Source: Pelagophyceae sp. CCMP2097 (lineage: Eukaryota; Sar; Pelagophyceae). Taken from it: 14,480 nt of DNA. Positions within the stretch are counted from its first letter, which is position 1; the number at the start of each line of letters is the position of its first letter. Positions 1 to 7,602 of the stretch are shown here, piece after piece. The stretch is taken from NCBI GenBank assembly GCA_026770575.1, contig MU658059.1:1-14480 (forward strand), given 5' to 3'. The translations under genes were made by a program, and so were the position numbers. The notes beneath the pieces are model-generated. The model saw only the letters and a program-made list of their open reading frames with translations, made no database searches and was not told the origin of the DNA.

Positions 1-285
1 GCTTATTGTGATTTTGAAGTTTTGGCGTTTGGATTAAAGTTGCTGATTTTGAAATTTTGAAATTTTGAAGATTTTGAAATTTACGAATTTGGATTTTCCG
101 ATTTTACGATTTTAAGTTTTTGAAGTTTTTGAAGATTTTGAAATTTTGAAATTTGAAGATTTTGGATTTTGGATTTTAAGATTTATAATTTTTTGGATTT
201 TAAGATTTTGAATTTTTGAATTTTTGGATTTTTGGAATTTTTGGAATTTTGGAATTTTTGGAATTTTTGGAATTTTCCGTAAAAC
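1..285. repeat. Degenerate low-complexity TTTTGAA-type repeat tract
   Basis: This stretch is almost entirely made of variants of GATTTTGAAATTTTGAA and TTTTTGGAATTTTTGG, with very few C residues on the + strand. No convincing ORF lies in it. The units are imperfect and drift from GAA-rich forms on the left to GGAA-rich forms on the right (about 195-280), which suggests repeated slippage. It could be the terminal or sub-terminal repeat of the element or flanking host DNA; the sequence alone does not decide. Confidence 0.8.
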
Positions 286-302
286 CCGCGTAGTTCCCCT
301 TA

Positions 303-343
303 GAGATTTCCAAAAATCTCAAATCAAAAATCTCAAATCAAAA
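303..343. repeat. Small hairpin and 14-bp direct repeat
   Basis: GAGATTT and AAATCTC form a short inverted repeat around 303-320. The string AAAAATCTCAAATC then occurs twice in tandem with a 14-base period (about 314-341). The low-complexity tract ends just upstream at a slightly GC-richer patch (280-300, ACCCGCGTAG). No gene is supported here. Confidence 0.6.
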
Positions 344-349
344 CAGACA

Positions 350-552
350 TAGGAAGTTCCTGCCCCAATTAGAATCGGCTTTCGCGGAAATGCCCCAACT
401 AGAATCTAACTTTTTCTGAACATATTCCCAATTTCGAGCTCCGTGATTGGTTCAAAATTTCTTTTTCTGAACATATTATATTTTCAAGTCACCTGATAGG
501 CCAGATTGGATTCTAATTGGGGCCAGATTCTAATTGGGGCAGGAACTTCCTA
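350..552. repeat. 203-bp element with perfect 27-bp terminal inverted repeats
   Basis: Bases 350-376 (beginning TAGGAAGTTCCTGCCCC) are the exact reverse complement of 526-552. A second copy of the inner part is present in each arm: TGCCCCAACTAGAATC at 391-406 and GATTCTAATTGGGG at 509-522, so the arms are internally duplicated. The interior also carries a 17-bp direct repeat, CTTTTTCTGAACATATT, at 410-426 and 461-477. The outermost bases are TA on both sides. This resembles a MITE or another non-autonomous terminal-inverted-repeat element, or a large foldback structure. No coding capacity and no clear target duplication beyond TA are visible. Confidence 0.75.
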
Positions 553-602
553 GAAAAATAGAAAAATAGTTTTTTTTGTTTGAGAGTATCGGATTTGATT
601 TG

Positions 603-638
603 CTTAGAAGGCTTAGAAGGCTTAGAAGGCTTAGAAGG
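603..638. repeat. Four tandem copies of CTTAGAAGG
   Basis: Four exact head-to-tail copies of the 9-mer CTTAGAAGG lie at 603-611, 612-620, 621-629 and 630-638. On the minus strand they would read as Pro-Ser-Lys repeats in a 70-codon open frame (513-725). That frame has only a TTG start and ends inside the inverted-repeat element, so I treat this as a simple repeat. Confidence 0.85.
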
Positions 639-750
639 CGTCGAACCTTTAAGGAGTCCCCATTGCTTTAATTCTATCTCAGAAATTCTCAGAAATTCAA
701 CCAAATTTATATGAACATATATCAAAAATTTTCATTTTTTTTTCTTCAAG

Positions 751-770
751 AAATGACACATGTGTCATTT
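751..770. promoter_or_regulatory. Perfect 20-bp palindrome upstream of the rightward ORF
   Basis: AAATGACACATGTGTCATTT is its own exact reverse complement. It is preceded at 741-753 by TTTCTTCAAGAAA, a palindrome around a central C. It lies 115 bases before the ATG at 886. It could be a dimeric protein-binding site or a cruciform/hairpin. There is no GC-rich stem and T-run typical of a bacterial terminator. Confidence 0.5.
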
Positions 771-885
771 AAAACAGCATAGAATAGAATACAAATGCAA
801 TAAAAATGTTTTTTGATAAAAGATAAAAATGATGTGAGTATTGTGTCAAATCGCGTATAATTAAAATATTGTTTACAGATATATA

Positions 886-1197
886 ATGAATACAACCAAT
901 TCACCAACATTACAAACAGATTGCATTGAGCGAAGAGAGCGCAAAGAGCGAAAAATTAAGTTCGATCGTTGGAATATTCAGATGAAAAGTAAAGATGGTA
1001 TCTTATGCATGAATAAAAATTACAAATCACATGTCGATATAGTTCGTTGCACCGAAAATCCGATTACGTCGCGACAATTATTATATTATTACTTAAAAGG
1101 ACGCGAAAAGGTGACAAAAAACTCACGCCCCACAAAATTTAATATCACAATTACTAAAAAAAAAATAAAGAAAATAAAGAAAATAAAGAAAATATAG
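886..1197 (+). CDS. Small basic hypothetical protein (103 aa)
   Basis: I do not recognise this protein. The ATG follows ATATATA directly, like most starts in this window. The first 90 residues have mixed composition: a charged RRERKERK segment near residues 17-24, then a region with Cys, Trp and Tyr and the string SRQLLYYYLKGREKV, which looks like ordinary coding sequence. The C-terminus (from about residue 91) is a Lys/Ile repeat encoded by AAAATAAAG units, and the TAG stop arises inside that repeat. It is one of only two rightward genes and stands alone at the left end, facing the leftward block. Small size and high charge would suit a DNA-binding or regulatory protein, but that is a guess. 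Confidence 0.5.
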   Translation: MNTTNSPTLQTDCIERRERKERKIKFDRWNIQMKSKDGILCMNKNYKSHVDIVRCTENPITSRQLLYYYLKGREKVTKNSRPTKFNITITKKKIKKIKKIKKI

Positions 1198-1212
1198 AAA
1201 ATATAGAAAATA
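1155..1212. repeat. 9-bp A-rich tandem repeat at an ORF 3' end
   Basis: Three AAAATAAAG units are followed by two AAAATATAG units. The A-to-T change turns the in-frame AAG codon into TAG and so sets the stop of the rightward 103-residue ORF. The repeat runs to 13 bases before the 3' end of the convergent 62-residue ORF on the other strand. Confidence 0.8.
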
Positions 1213-1224
1213 ACACCATACATA

Positions 1225-1413
1225 TCAATGATCAATAAGATTTTTTTCGAATATGTCAAAGATAGCCGTATATACCTTTGCTTCCTCATCCTCGTTGATC
1301 ATCGGTATGTCGACATGTGCGTTAATCGCATATATTAATTCATTCCTAATTTTTTCAGTAGCCAAAACTTTGATTAAATACTTCTTTAAGATTCTTACGA
1401 TAAACTTCAACAT
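1225..1413 (-). CDS. Small hypothetical protein (62 aa) downstream of the fibre gene
   Basis: Not recognised. The ATG lies 18 bases after the fibre stop codon, preceded by GTATATAGTAAT, so it looks like the next gene in the leftward run. The N-terminal 20 residues are Lys- and hydrophobic-rich (LKFIVRILKKYLIKVL) and could form an amphipathic helix. The rest is acidic and mixed (NEDEEAKVYTAIFDIFEKN). There is no Cys cluster and no clear membrane span. The stop is TGA. Spacing, start context and natural composition favour a real gene over the opposite-strand frames here. Confidence 0.6.
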   Translation of the reverse strand: MLKFIVRILKKYLIKVLATEKIRNELIYAINAHVDIPMINEDEEAKVYTAIFDIFEKNLIDH

Positions 1414-1431
1414 ATTACTATATACATCTTT

Positions 1432-4400
1432 TTAATCTGGGTTGATACTATAAACATCAACGGAAATTCGCATATTTTCTGCATAATTAAAATTTTTTAA
1501 ATCCACGTCAAAATAATTAAACGTTTTATTGAATATTAAAAAGTATTGATTCGCCCTATGATCCATAAAGAAATTAAGCGCGACTATCTTTACAGTGTAA
1601 ATTAAATTAGTCATGGGTGTTACAAAAGTAAACCGTTGTCTCGGTACGTTAGCCATTGTTGGAACGTCAAACCACATCAGATTTTTACTAAACTGTCTCG
1701 AAAGTAATTTGAGTTCGTTATTTATATTTTTTATAACAACAAACTCTGCTATACTTTTATGGGTTATCGTTTTTTTCAGATATAGAACAGAATTTGATGA
1801 TCCAGAAAGTAAAAAGTCTGTTGTAGTAAATTTTAGTGAATACATTGTTTTACCCGCCTCCGAAAGCCATTCAATAGCATCCGACCCAATTTTTTGTACT
1901 TTTTTCACATACGTAGGTACGATTGAATTTATAAGCGTTGAAACTTTTGTAGTATTCATTGTAATTACAGGTTGTGGTTGGTCAGAATTGTTATATGATA
2001 TTTCTAAATAATTATTGCCGCTCAACAATCGGGGCGGGGTATATCTAATTGTATTAGTATATATGTTATCAGGATAAGTTAAATCAATTTCAAATCCTTT
2101 TCCGAATAACATTTTAAGACTAACGGTATTCCTGTAATCCGTTAACCATTCGAATCCCTTTTCAACCCGATTATAACGGAATAGATTGTAATCTAATACT
2201 TGAATCAGATCCGTCATCGGCATGCGAGAAAACCCCTGATTTGCATTGCTAAACAATAAAGTATCGACAACAGATTTAATTTCATCAATACCGTTTCTAC
2301 CGGGTTCGCCTTGAACACCAATTAACCCGCGAGGTCCAGGGATTGTAGACGCTTCTCCCTTCTCTCCATCAATACCGTTTCTACCGGGTTCGCCTTGAAC
2401 ACCAATTAACCCGCGAGGTCCAGGGATTGTAGACGCTTCTCCCTTCTCTCCTTTCTCGCCACGAGCCCCAGTTTCGCCAATCTGATTAGATGAATCTGAA
2501 TCAGATGAACCACCTATTTCATCATCAAACGATCCAGTCTCCATATACCTCTGAAAAACATGAGAGATAGTTTTCATTTCATCAGCAGTTAACTCGTTCT
2601 CGAAAATCATCAACTTGGAAAATTGAAAGTCTGATAGTTCCCTCGACAGATTAATATGCGGACTGTTAATGTATATATTTGTTTCACTTCTGAGCAACCC
2701 CGTACTTGTGAGTATACCACTCGGTATATCGTTAATGATAACATCATTCGGATGTTCTACATCTGGGTTGTTCGTAGCCGCAATATTTAAAAAATCTAAG
2801 GTATCCCCGACAGTTCCATCCAATTTTGTACGCCACCCCTCATAATAAACTCTACCGACAAACCCATTATGATGTCCCAAAATAATCTGCGGATTTGTTG
2901 TATAACTATTAAAAATACGCTTTTGTGTTGATGTATCGCTATTAATATACCTCGATATTCCGAAAACTGTAAATTGACGTGGCATTATACCGAATTTAAT
3001 CGTTGAAGAAGTATCTCCTTCCAAAACAGTTATAAGACCTGACTTCTTTGCGGGCGCTTTTGTTACAAAACACCCCGATACCTCAGCATCAAAATTATTC
3101 ATAATATCCACCAATCTATTAGAACCGTCTACATAGGTGGTTGCACTATAATAATGTAATGGTGGTTTAAAACGCATTATTTTTTGGAAAGGAGTTTCTG
3201 ATCTTATTTCAGTTTGTAAATCATAAATACTTGTTTGTAATGAACTATGTATAGATTCGAACAGTTTTATCTTATCATCGCTCTGTGAGAATTTAGTTTG
3301 TAACATTTTTTTTCCACTTGATAGATACAGAAACATATACCAACCTCCTTGATTTTTAAAAGTTCCGAATGCTTTGGTTGATCTTGATTGAATCTGTGAA
3401 TTTACAGTCCCTCCTATAAATGATGCTTCAATAATGTTTCTTGACCCACCGTAATAAAACCTTTGCTTCGAATGGGTATTTATATCTGATACCCCCCTAT
3501 TAGGTGAAAACATGTCTTGGTCAGTAAATAAAATTACTTCGAATTTTGAATCTCTTACGTTTTCTTCTATTGTTTTCGTTTTGTCAACCATAAACACATC
3601 AGGCATTACGCTGGAAAATCCCATGCAAAAATAACCGATTGATCTATCAAATCTACCCTCAAAACTAAAATTGTTGGGTATTGGATTGATACTCCACATC
3701 ATATTTGAAAACAGCGGGCTACTTTCTAAATGGTTGCTTGTTAAATCTTGTCCATATCGCGTTTCTGTTAATCCATAATCACTTTCAATTGAATACGACG
3801 AATTATTATCGTTCCCAAAACGCAAACTTTCTTGCGTAATTTCAAAAAAAGGTAAGGTGAAAGTTGGTAATTCGTTGAATTTTTCGGTTAATAATCCAGT
3901 AATTAAATTCTCAGAAACGACAGCACGGTTGATCTCATAATCAAGTTCATTTTGTGTAAAACTCTCTGCTGCTATTGCGCGTGTTCGTTCAGTATTTATC
4001 GAATCTGATACAGTATTTATTTGTGGAGTATAGTTAATCTGTGTAGAAATTATAGCACTAATTTTGTTGTCGACAATGTTGATATTATCGCCTTGAATTA
4101 ATTTATCCTGTTTATCGTCTATTTGTGGAGTATAGTTAATCTGTGTAGGAATTATAGCATTAATTTTGTTGTCGACAATGTTGATATTATCACCTTGAAT
4201 TAATTTATCCTGTTTATTAACTAAATTTGTCGAGAATTGTTCATTTTGTTGAAAAACCTCTATGACCGTTTCTTTTATGAGATTAATTTCAGTATTAACT
4301 AAATTCGTCGCAAATTGTTCATTTTGTTGAATGACCTCTATAACCGTTCCTTTTATGAGATTAATTTCAGTATCAACTAAATTCGTCGCAAATTGTTCAC

Positions 4401-5124
4401 CTTGTTGAATGACCTCTATGACCGTTCCTTGTATATTATTCTCATTGTCATTTATTGTATCTTTAATTTCATTCAGTTTTGTATCTAAAAACAACGGATT
4501 AATTGCTAATTCAGATAGGTTGAATTGAAGGTTATGTGACAAAACAAATTCTTCACTGAAATTGACAGTATGTTCCGTATAACCTTGGTGATTTTTAAAT
4601 TGGATTCCATTATTTATTTTTACAATTCCTTTCAACCCGTTTGTAGTAAGCAAGTTCGTTTCTGGAAAATAATTGATCCCTGATGACTGTCTGTTTGACA
4701 TCGCACCAATCTCATCTCGTATTATTTTTGTTGTATCGATAGCGATAATTTTATTGTCAATTGTTTCCTTAGTATAATATTTATTTTCAATGTCGTCAAT
4801 TTTTTCTGTAATTAAATTCTCAGATACAACGGCACGATTTATTTCTGAATTCAGTTCATTTATTATAAAATTCTCAGCAGTGATGGCACGGTTTTTTTCA
4901 ATAGTTATCGATGTCGTAAGTGTATCCTCTTTATCAATCGCACGTATTCGTTCATTATTTACCGAATCAGATACGTTATTAATTAGTTGGGTATAATTTA
5001 TTTCGGTTGGAATTATTGCATTTATCTTATTCCCGACTATGGTTATGTTATTTCCCGCAACAAGTTCTGATGTTGAATTATTACCATCATCAAAAGCAGA
5101 TCGTAGAGAATATTTCGAAGACAT
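1432..5124 (-). CDS. Collagen-containing fibre/adhesin-like structural protein (1230 aa)
   Basis: A modular fibre-like protein and the largest complete gene here. Residues 1-430 are repetitive and coiled-coil-like: repeats around NINIVDNKINAII, tandem TVIEVIQQ-type repeats (about 230-303), and ERxRAxxAE heptad-like segments of the kind seen in phage and large-virus fibres. Residues about 430-650 are unassigned. Residues about 650-860 resemble a LamG/concanavalin-like beta-sandwich, ending in a helix with FENELTADEMKTISHVFQRY, which is typical of that fold. Residues about 883-946 are collagen Gly-X-Y repeats (GARGEKGEKGE, GPRGLIGVQGEPG) with two identical 28-residue units. The C-terminal 280 residues are a unique domain and a candidate tip. 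There is no signal peptide or membrane segment. It lies 35 bases downstream of the MCP gene, as expected of a virion component. Fibre and attachment roles are inferred from architecture. Confidence 0.8.
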   Translation of the reverse strand: MSSKYSLRSAFDDGNNSTSELVAGNNITIVGNKINAIIPTEINYTQLINNVSDSVNNERIRAIDKEDTLTTSITIEKNRAITAENFIINELNSEINRAVVSENLITEKIDDIENKYYTKETIDNKIIAIDTTKIIRDEIGAMSNRQSSGINYFPETNLLTTNGLKGIVKINNGIQFKNHQGYTEHTVNFSEEFVLSHNLQFNLSELAINPLFLDTKLNEIKDTINDNENNIQGTVIEVIQQGEQFATNLVDTEINLIKGTVIEVIQQNEQFATNLVNTEINLIKETVIEVFQQNEQFSTNLVNKQDKLIQGDNINIVDNKINAIIPTQINYTPQIDDKQDKLIQGDNINIVDNKISAIISTQINYTPQINTVSDSINTERTRAIAAESFTQNELDYEINRAVVSENLITGLLTEKFNELPTFTLPFFEITQESLRFGNDNNSSYSIESDYGLTETRYGQDLTSNHLESSPLFSNMMWSINPIPNNFSFEGRFDRSIGYFCMGFSSVMPDVFMVDKTKTIEENVRDSKFEVILFTDQDMFSPNRGVSDINTHSKQRFYYGGSRNIIEASFIGGTVNSQIQSRSTKAFGTFKNQGGWYMFLYLSSGKKMLQTKFSQSDDKIKLFESIHSSLQTSIYDLQTEIRSETPFQKIMRFKPPLHYYSATTYVDGSNRLVDIMNNFDAEVSGCFVTKAPAKKSGLITVLEGDTSSTIKFGIMPRQFTVFGISRYINSDTSTQKRIFNSYTTNPQIILGHHNGFVGRVYYEGWRTKLDGTVGDTLDFLNIAATNNPDVEHPNDVIINDIPSGILTSTGLLRSETNIYINSPHINLSRELSDFQFSKLMIFENELTADEMKTISHVFQRYMETGSFDDEIGGSSDSDSSNQIGETGARGEKGEKGEASTIPGPRGLIGVQGEPGRNGIDGEKGEASTIPGPRGLIGVQGEPGRNGIDEIKSVVDTLLFSNANQGFSRMPMTDLIQVLDYNLFRYNRVEKGFEWLTDYRNTVSLKMLFGKGFEIDLTYPDNIYTNTIRYTPPRLLSGNNYLEISYNNSDQPQPVITMNTTKVSTLINSIVPTYVKKVQKIGSDAIEWLSEAGKTMYSLKFTTTDFLLSGSSNSVLYLKKTITHKSIAEFVVIKNINNELKLLSRQFSKNLMWFDVPTMANVPRQRFTFVTPMTNLIYTVKIVALNFFMDHRANQYFLIFNKTFNYFDVDLKNFNYAENMRISVDVYSINPD
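2283..2450 (-). repeat. Perfect 84-bp tandem duplication in the collagen region
   Basis: Bases 2283-2366 and 2367-2450 are identical, encoding two copies of a 28-residue Gly-X-Y segment. Perfect identity, including third positions, indicates a recent duplication or ongoing gene conversion. Copy number probably varies between relatives. Confidence 0.9.
4019..4217 (-). repeat. 102-bp near-identical tandem repeat in the fibre N-terminal half
   Basis: Two copies with a 102-base period (starting at 4019 and 4121) differ at only a few positions. They encode the 34-residue unit containing GDNINIVDNKI and INYTPQI. A diverged third relative lies near the protein's N-terminus (GNNITIVGNKI, about 4990-5065), so the unit has been reused across the fibre shaft. 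Confidence 0.85.
4216..4435 (-). repeat. Three 78-bp tandem repeats in the fibre gene
   Basis: ACTAAATT(T/C)GTCG recurs at 4220, 4298 and 4376, a period of 78 bases or 26 residues. Each unit encodes a version of TVIEVIQQNEQFATNLV. The units are similar but not identical and directly adjoin the 102-bp repeats, forming a repetitive shaft segment. Confidence 0.85.
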
Positions 5125-5159
5125 ATATTAATTATTTTATTTTATTTTATATTTTTTGT

Positions 5160-6509
5160 TTACATGATGACAGTCCACAAAGCAGATGAACTCATATCCA
5201 GCATACACACTTGTTTATAAGATGAAAAAATATGTAAATTTTGCGGTGCGATTGCTTCTGAACCGAAAGATAACACGACCGAAGTGGATGAGCCGAGTGT
5301 GTTGCGTCCACTACAAATTTCATTTTCCTTCATCTTATATGAACAAAGGTTCATATCCATTTCAAACGATCCTACGATTTTCTTGTCAAAACTTTCAAGC
5401 CCGAACCTTGTGTAGTCCTGTTCCAACCCACCATCGTACACAACAGAACCTGCACGTGATAGCGCTATCTGTTGCATCATCGCCGTTTCACTAGGAGAGG
5501 CGTTCACCTCTCGCAGGCATTCGACGAGATTACCCCCAATAAGCACACCATATTTATTTATAAAATTTTTGATAAAATGAGCGTTTAAATCATTGTGTAA
5601 GGGGGTGGCTGGAATTGTCCCCGTACTATCTGTTTTAGGGGTCATTATCATTGTAACAGAATTTAAAGAACGAGCCGCAACACCGAGGTTTATACTGTGG
5701 GAGGACCCTGGATTGCCGGGTAGCGTGTATCCATTATAAATATATGCTTCCGTCTCGATATAATAAACCCCTTTATGTAACCTCATCAATTCCTCGGTGA
5801 CCTCTGGCAATGTTTGACAGATAGAGAGGACCAATTCGACCTCCGAAATTTCTAATGAAGTATTATTAATGCTTTGGTTTGATGTATTGAAAAGTCCGCT
5901 GTTGCCAATATTTGAGAGCAGATATGACAATTCAAGATCCGAAGATGAGAACAACGGAAACATTTTGTCAGTGCCGAAGCATGAGGCGTGTTTTGATAGT
6001 GAATCACAAAAAACAAACGATTCAGTATTCAGAAGACCCATCCCCCGCTGTCCAATTGCGTCATATGCATCATGTGAAGCGGGAATATTCGATGGATCCT
6101 CGATGTCAGTTGATATTGCTCCATACACCGAGCCGCTGCCTATACTCGTATAAGTTCTATTCTTTTTTTCATCGGAATTGCGTTTAACAGCATAGCCTCG
6201 TTTGGATGACAATGTACTCCCTGATTGCGTTAATTCGATAGACTCAAACATCGTCATAACACCGCCGCTTGATATTATATATTCGTGTCCCGACACGTTG
6301 GACAGTCTAAATTTTAAAAATGAATTCTTCCCATCAAGCCATTGATTAGTTTGCATACCAGGAATTCGGAATTTTATTACCTGTCCAGGAAAATACTAAG
6401 TAGACGCATTAGATGGCTGTACACGTGTGATAAAAGAAGTTGCACCCGGTGCTTCTGGTGTAAGCATACCAACAAATCGATCGCTCATACTTGATTTAGA
6501 ATGATCCAT
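5160..6509 (-). CDS. Major capsid protein, PLV type, interrupted by an in-frame TAG
   Basis: Probable double-jelly-roll major capsid protein. The frame from the ATG at 6509 covers 449 sense codons but meets TAG at 6396-6398 (codon 38), then continues without a shift. Reading only from the next ATG (6356) gives 398 residues and drops a piece that looks essential. The residues before the stop (SFITRVQPSN) and after it (YFPGQVIKFRIPG, then SFLKFRLSN) match the N-terminal pattern I know from PLV and virophage capsid proteins, where a PG turn and a FKFRL-type strand open the first jelly roll. The start at 6509 is preceded by TATAAT. The gene lies between the penton-like and fibre genes. The TAG could be a real nonsense mutation, a sequence error or a readthrough site. 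Family assignment comes from the N-terminal motif, length and neighbours. Confidence 0.75.
6396..6398 (-). other. In-frame TAG inside the capsid gene
   Basis: The minus-strand codons around it are ACT TAG TAT TTT. The same frame is open on both sides, with capsid-like sequence both upstream and downstream. The following bases do not match the classic leaky CARYYA context. Confidence 0.85.
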
Positions 6510-6532
6510 ATTATAGAAAACATTTTTTTTTC

Positions 6533-6669
6533 TTAATAAAATTCGTATATTGATTTTTTTGATTCAACTACGTCTTCCAATTTTGTTTTTTGTATACCTT
6601 CCCGGTTTTTCGTATTTTTAATGTCTTTAATATCTTTTATGTTTTTATGGTCTGATAATCAAGTTTCAT
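6533..6669 (-). pseudogene. Possible tiny Lys/Ile-rich ORF with a frame break
   Basis: The 212-base gap between the penton and capsid genes holds an ATG at 6667-6669 opening a 10-codon frame. An adjacent -1 frame continues to a TAA at 6533-6535 with natural-looking, charged codons (REGIQKTKLEDVV, ESKKSIYEFY). The two frames would meet at the T5 run 6642-6646 (A5 on the coding strand). Together they would span about 45 residues. It could equally be untranslated spacer with a chance open frame. Confidence 0.3.
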
Positions 6670-6721
6670 ATTATTTTTTACAATTATAATAATTATAATA
6701 ATTTTGTTGATAATTTTTTTC

Positions 6722-7564
6722 TTAAAATGGTGCAATCATAGTTGTCCCCCTAAAATTAACGCTGTTATTGACCTCTGGAACATGTGAAATACATTCTACA
6801 TATTCACATTTTAGGATAGCAGACTCCATAATTGCTTTATTTTCCAATTCGAAATCAATGCGTAACGTTGCGTGAAAAGAATCGCAAAAAAACTGTGTAC
6901 CATCATCAAGATGTAACGCAATCGTGAATGATGAAATATTACGAGTTGACATCTTTGATCTTACAGACTCCCCAATTCGAGAATAGATTATATAACTTCC
7001 AAAACTGTTAACAACTGGGATTTTACAGATTCGGTTTGCTATGGTTCTATTGGATGTAGATCGTTCGTTATTTTGATTAACCTCTCTGACTGAAAAATGT
7101 ATATTATGAGAATTTTGCAAAATATCTGATGGTCTTGTTGAGTATGCTGAACCACCATGTTTGCCATGTGTGACATTAACAAGATCTAAAATAGTGTTTG
7201 AATATAAATGAAAGTCGTCTCCGTTATTATGCTTTATCGTATACAATAAAGTCCTCGAATTAAACAACATTTTTATATTACTTGAATTTTCTGAAAAACC
7301 GTTGTTGATTTTCGTGAGTATATCTTGTGATGAATAATGCCCTTTGTGTACTAAAAAATCCTTTTCACTACTTCCTTCTTTATATCTAAACTGAAAATCA
7401 TAGGGGACATTATAAATGCTGTTTAGGCAAGAGAAATCTTGTAATGAAATTTTTGCAATATAACCCACAGGAATCTCTATGTGTTGCTGTATGTAAAAAG
7501 AAACTGATTTATTCGAATTTTCTTCGCCATTGTGTGAGTTGAGATAAACGACGAGTGAATCCAT
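6722..7564 (-). CDS. Minor capsid (penton-like) protein (280 aa)
   Basis: Probable penton/minor capsid protein of the PLV and virophage type. The first 50 residues have the usual opening: a short strand (SLVVYLNSHNG), then SFYIQQHIEIPVGYIAKISLQDFSCLN, an alternation typical of a single jelly-roll protein, followed by YNVPYDFQFRY. The remainder is rich in predicted strands, with no membrane segment, no Cys cluster and no enzyme motif. Length is normal for the group. It sits directly upstream of the capsid gene, the common PLV pairing. The ATG follows ATTAT and lies 38 bases from the divergent lipase start. Assignment rests on N-terminal pattern and synteny. Confidence 0.65.
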   Translation of the reverse strand: MDSLVVYLNSHNGEENSNKSVSFYIQQHIEIPVGYIAKISLQDFSCLNSIYNVPYDFQFRYKEGSSEKDFLVHKGHYSSQDILTKINNGFSENSSNIKMLFNSRTLLYTIKHNNGDDFHLYSNTILDLVNVTHGKHGGSAYSTRPSDILQNSHNIHFSVREVNQNNERSTSNRTIANRICKIPVVNSFGSYIIYSRIGESVRSKMSTRNISSFTIALHLDDGTQFFCDSFHATLRIDFELENKAIMESAILKCEYVECISHVPEVNNSVNFRGTTMIAPF

Positions 7565-7602
7565 ATAATAGGATCATATTTTTTATTTTAAATATTATAA
7601 TA
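7565..7602. promoter_or_regulatory. 38-bp divergent promoter between penton and lipase genes
   Basis: Only 38 bases separate the two outward-facing ATGs, and they are almost pure A/T. TATTATAATA precedes the lipase ATG and TATTAT precedes the penton ATG. Both promoters must overlap here or lie inside the opposite gene's 5' end, so leader sequences would be very short. Confidence 0.5.

Noticed and set aside
513..725. 70-codon minus-strand frame with Pro-Ser-Lys repeats
   Set aside because: Starts only at TTG, its repeat comes from the 9-bp tandem repeat, and it ends inside the inverted-repeat element; better explained as repeat DNA.
5186..6187. Rightward frames opposite the capsid gene (102, 94 and 91 codons)
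   Set aside because: They mirror the capsid frame and have no start context like the other genes.
6396..6398. TAG reassigned to an amino acid throughout the element
   Set aside because: The two longest genes contain more than 2,200 codons without a TAG, and two small ORFs end in TAG, so TAG is not a common sense codon here. Single-site readthrough remains possible.
6642..6646. Programmed -1 frameshift in the tiny ORF
   Set aside because: The zero-frame codons ATA AAA ACA do not form a canonical slippery heptamer; an indel or a chance frame is simpler.
7555..7602. Upstream GTG start for the lipase
   Set aside because: It would overlap the start of the divergent penton gene and add a tail absent from the family; the ATG at 7603 has the usual TATAATA context.
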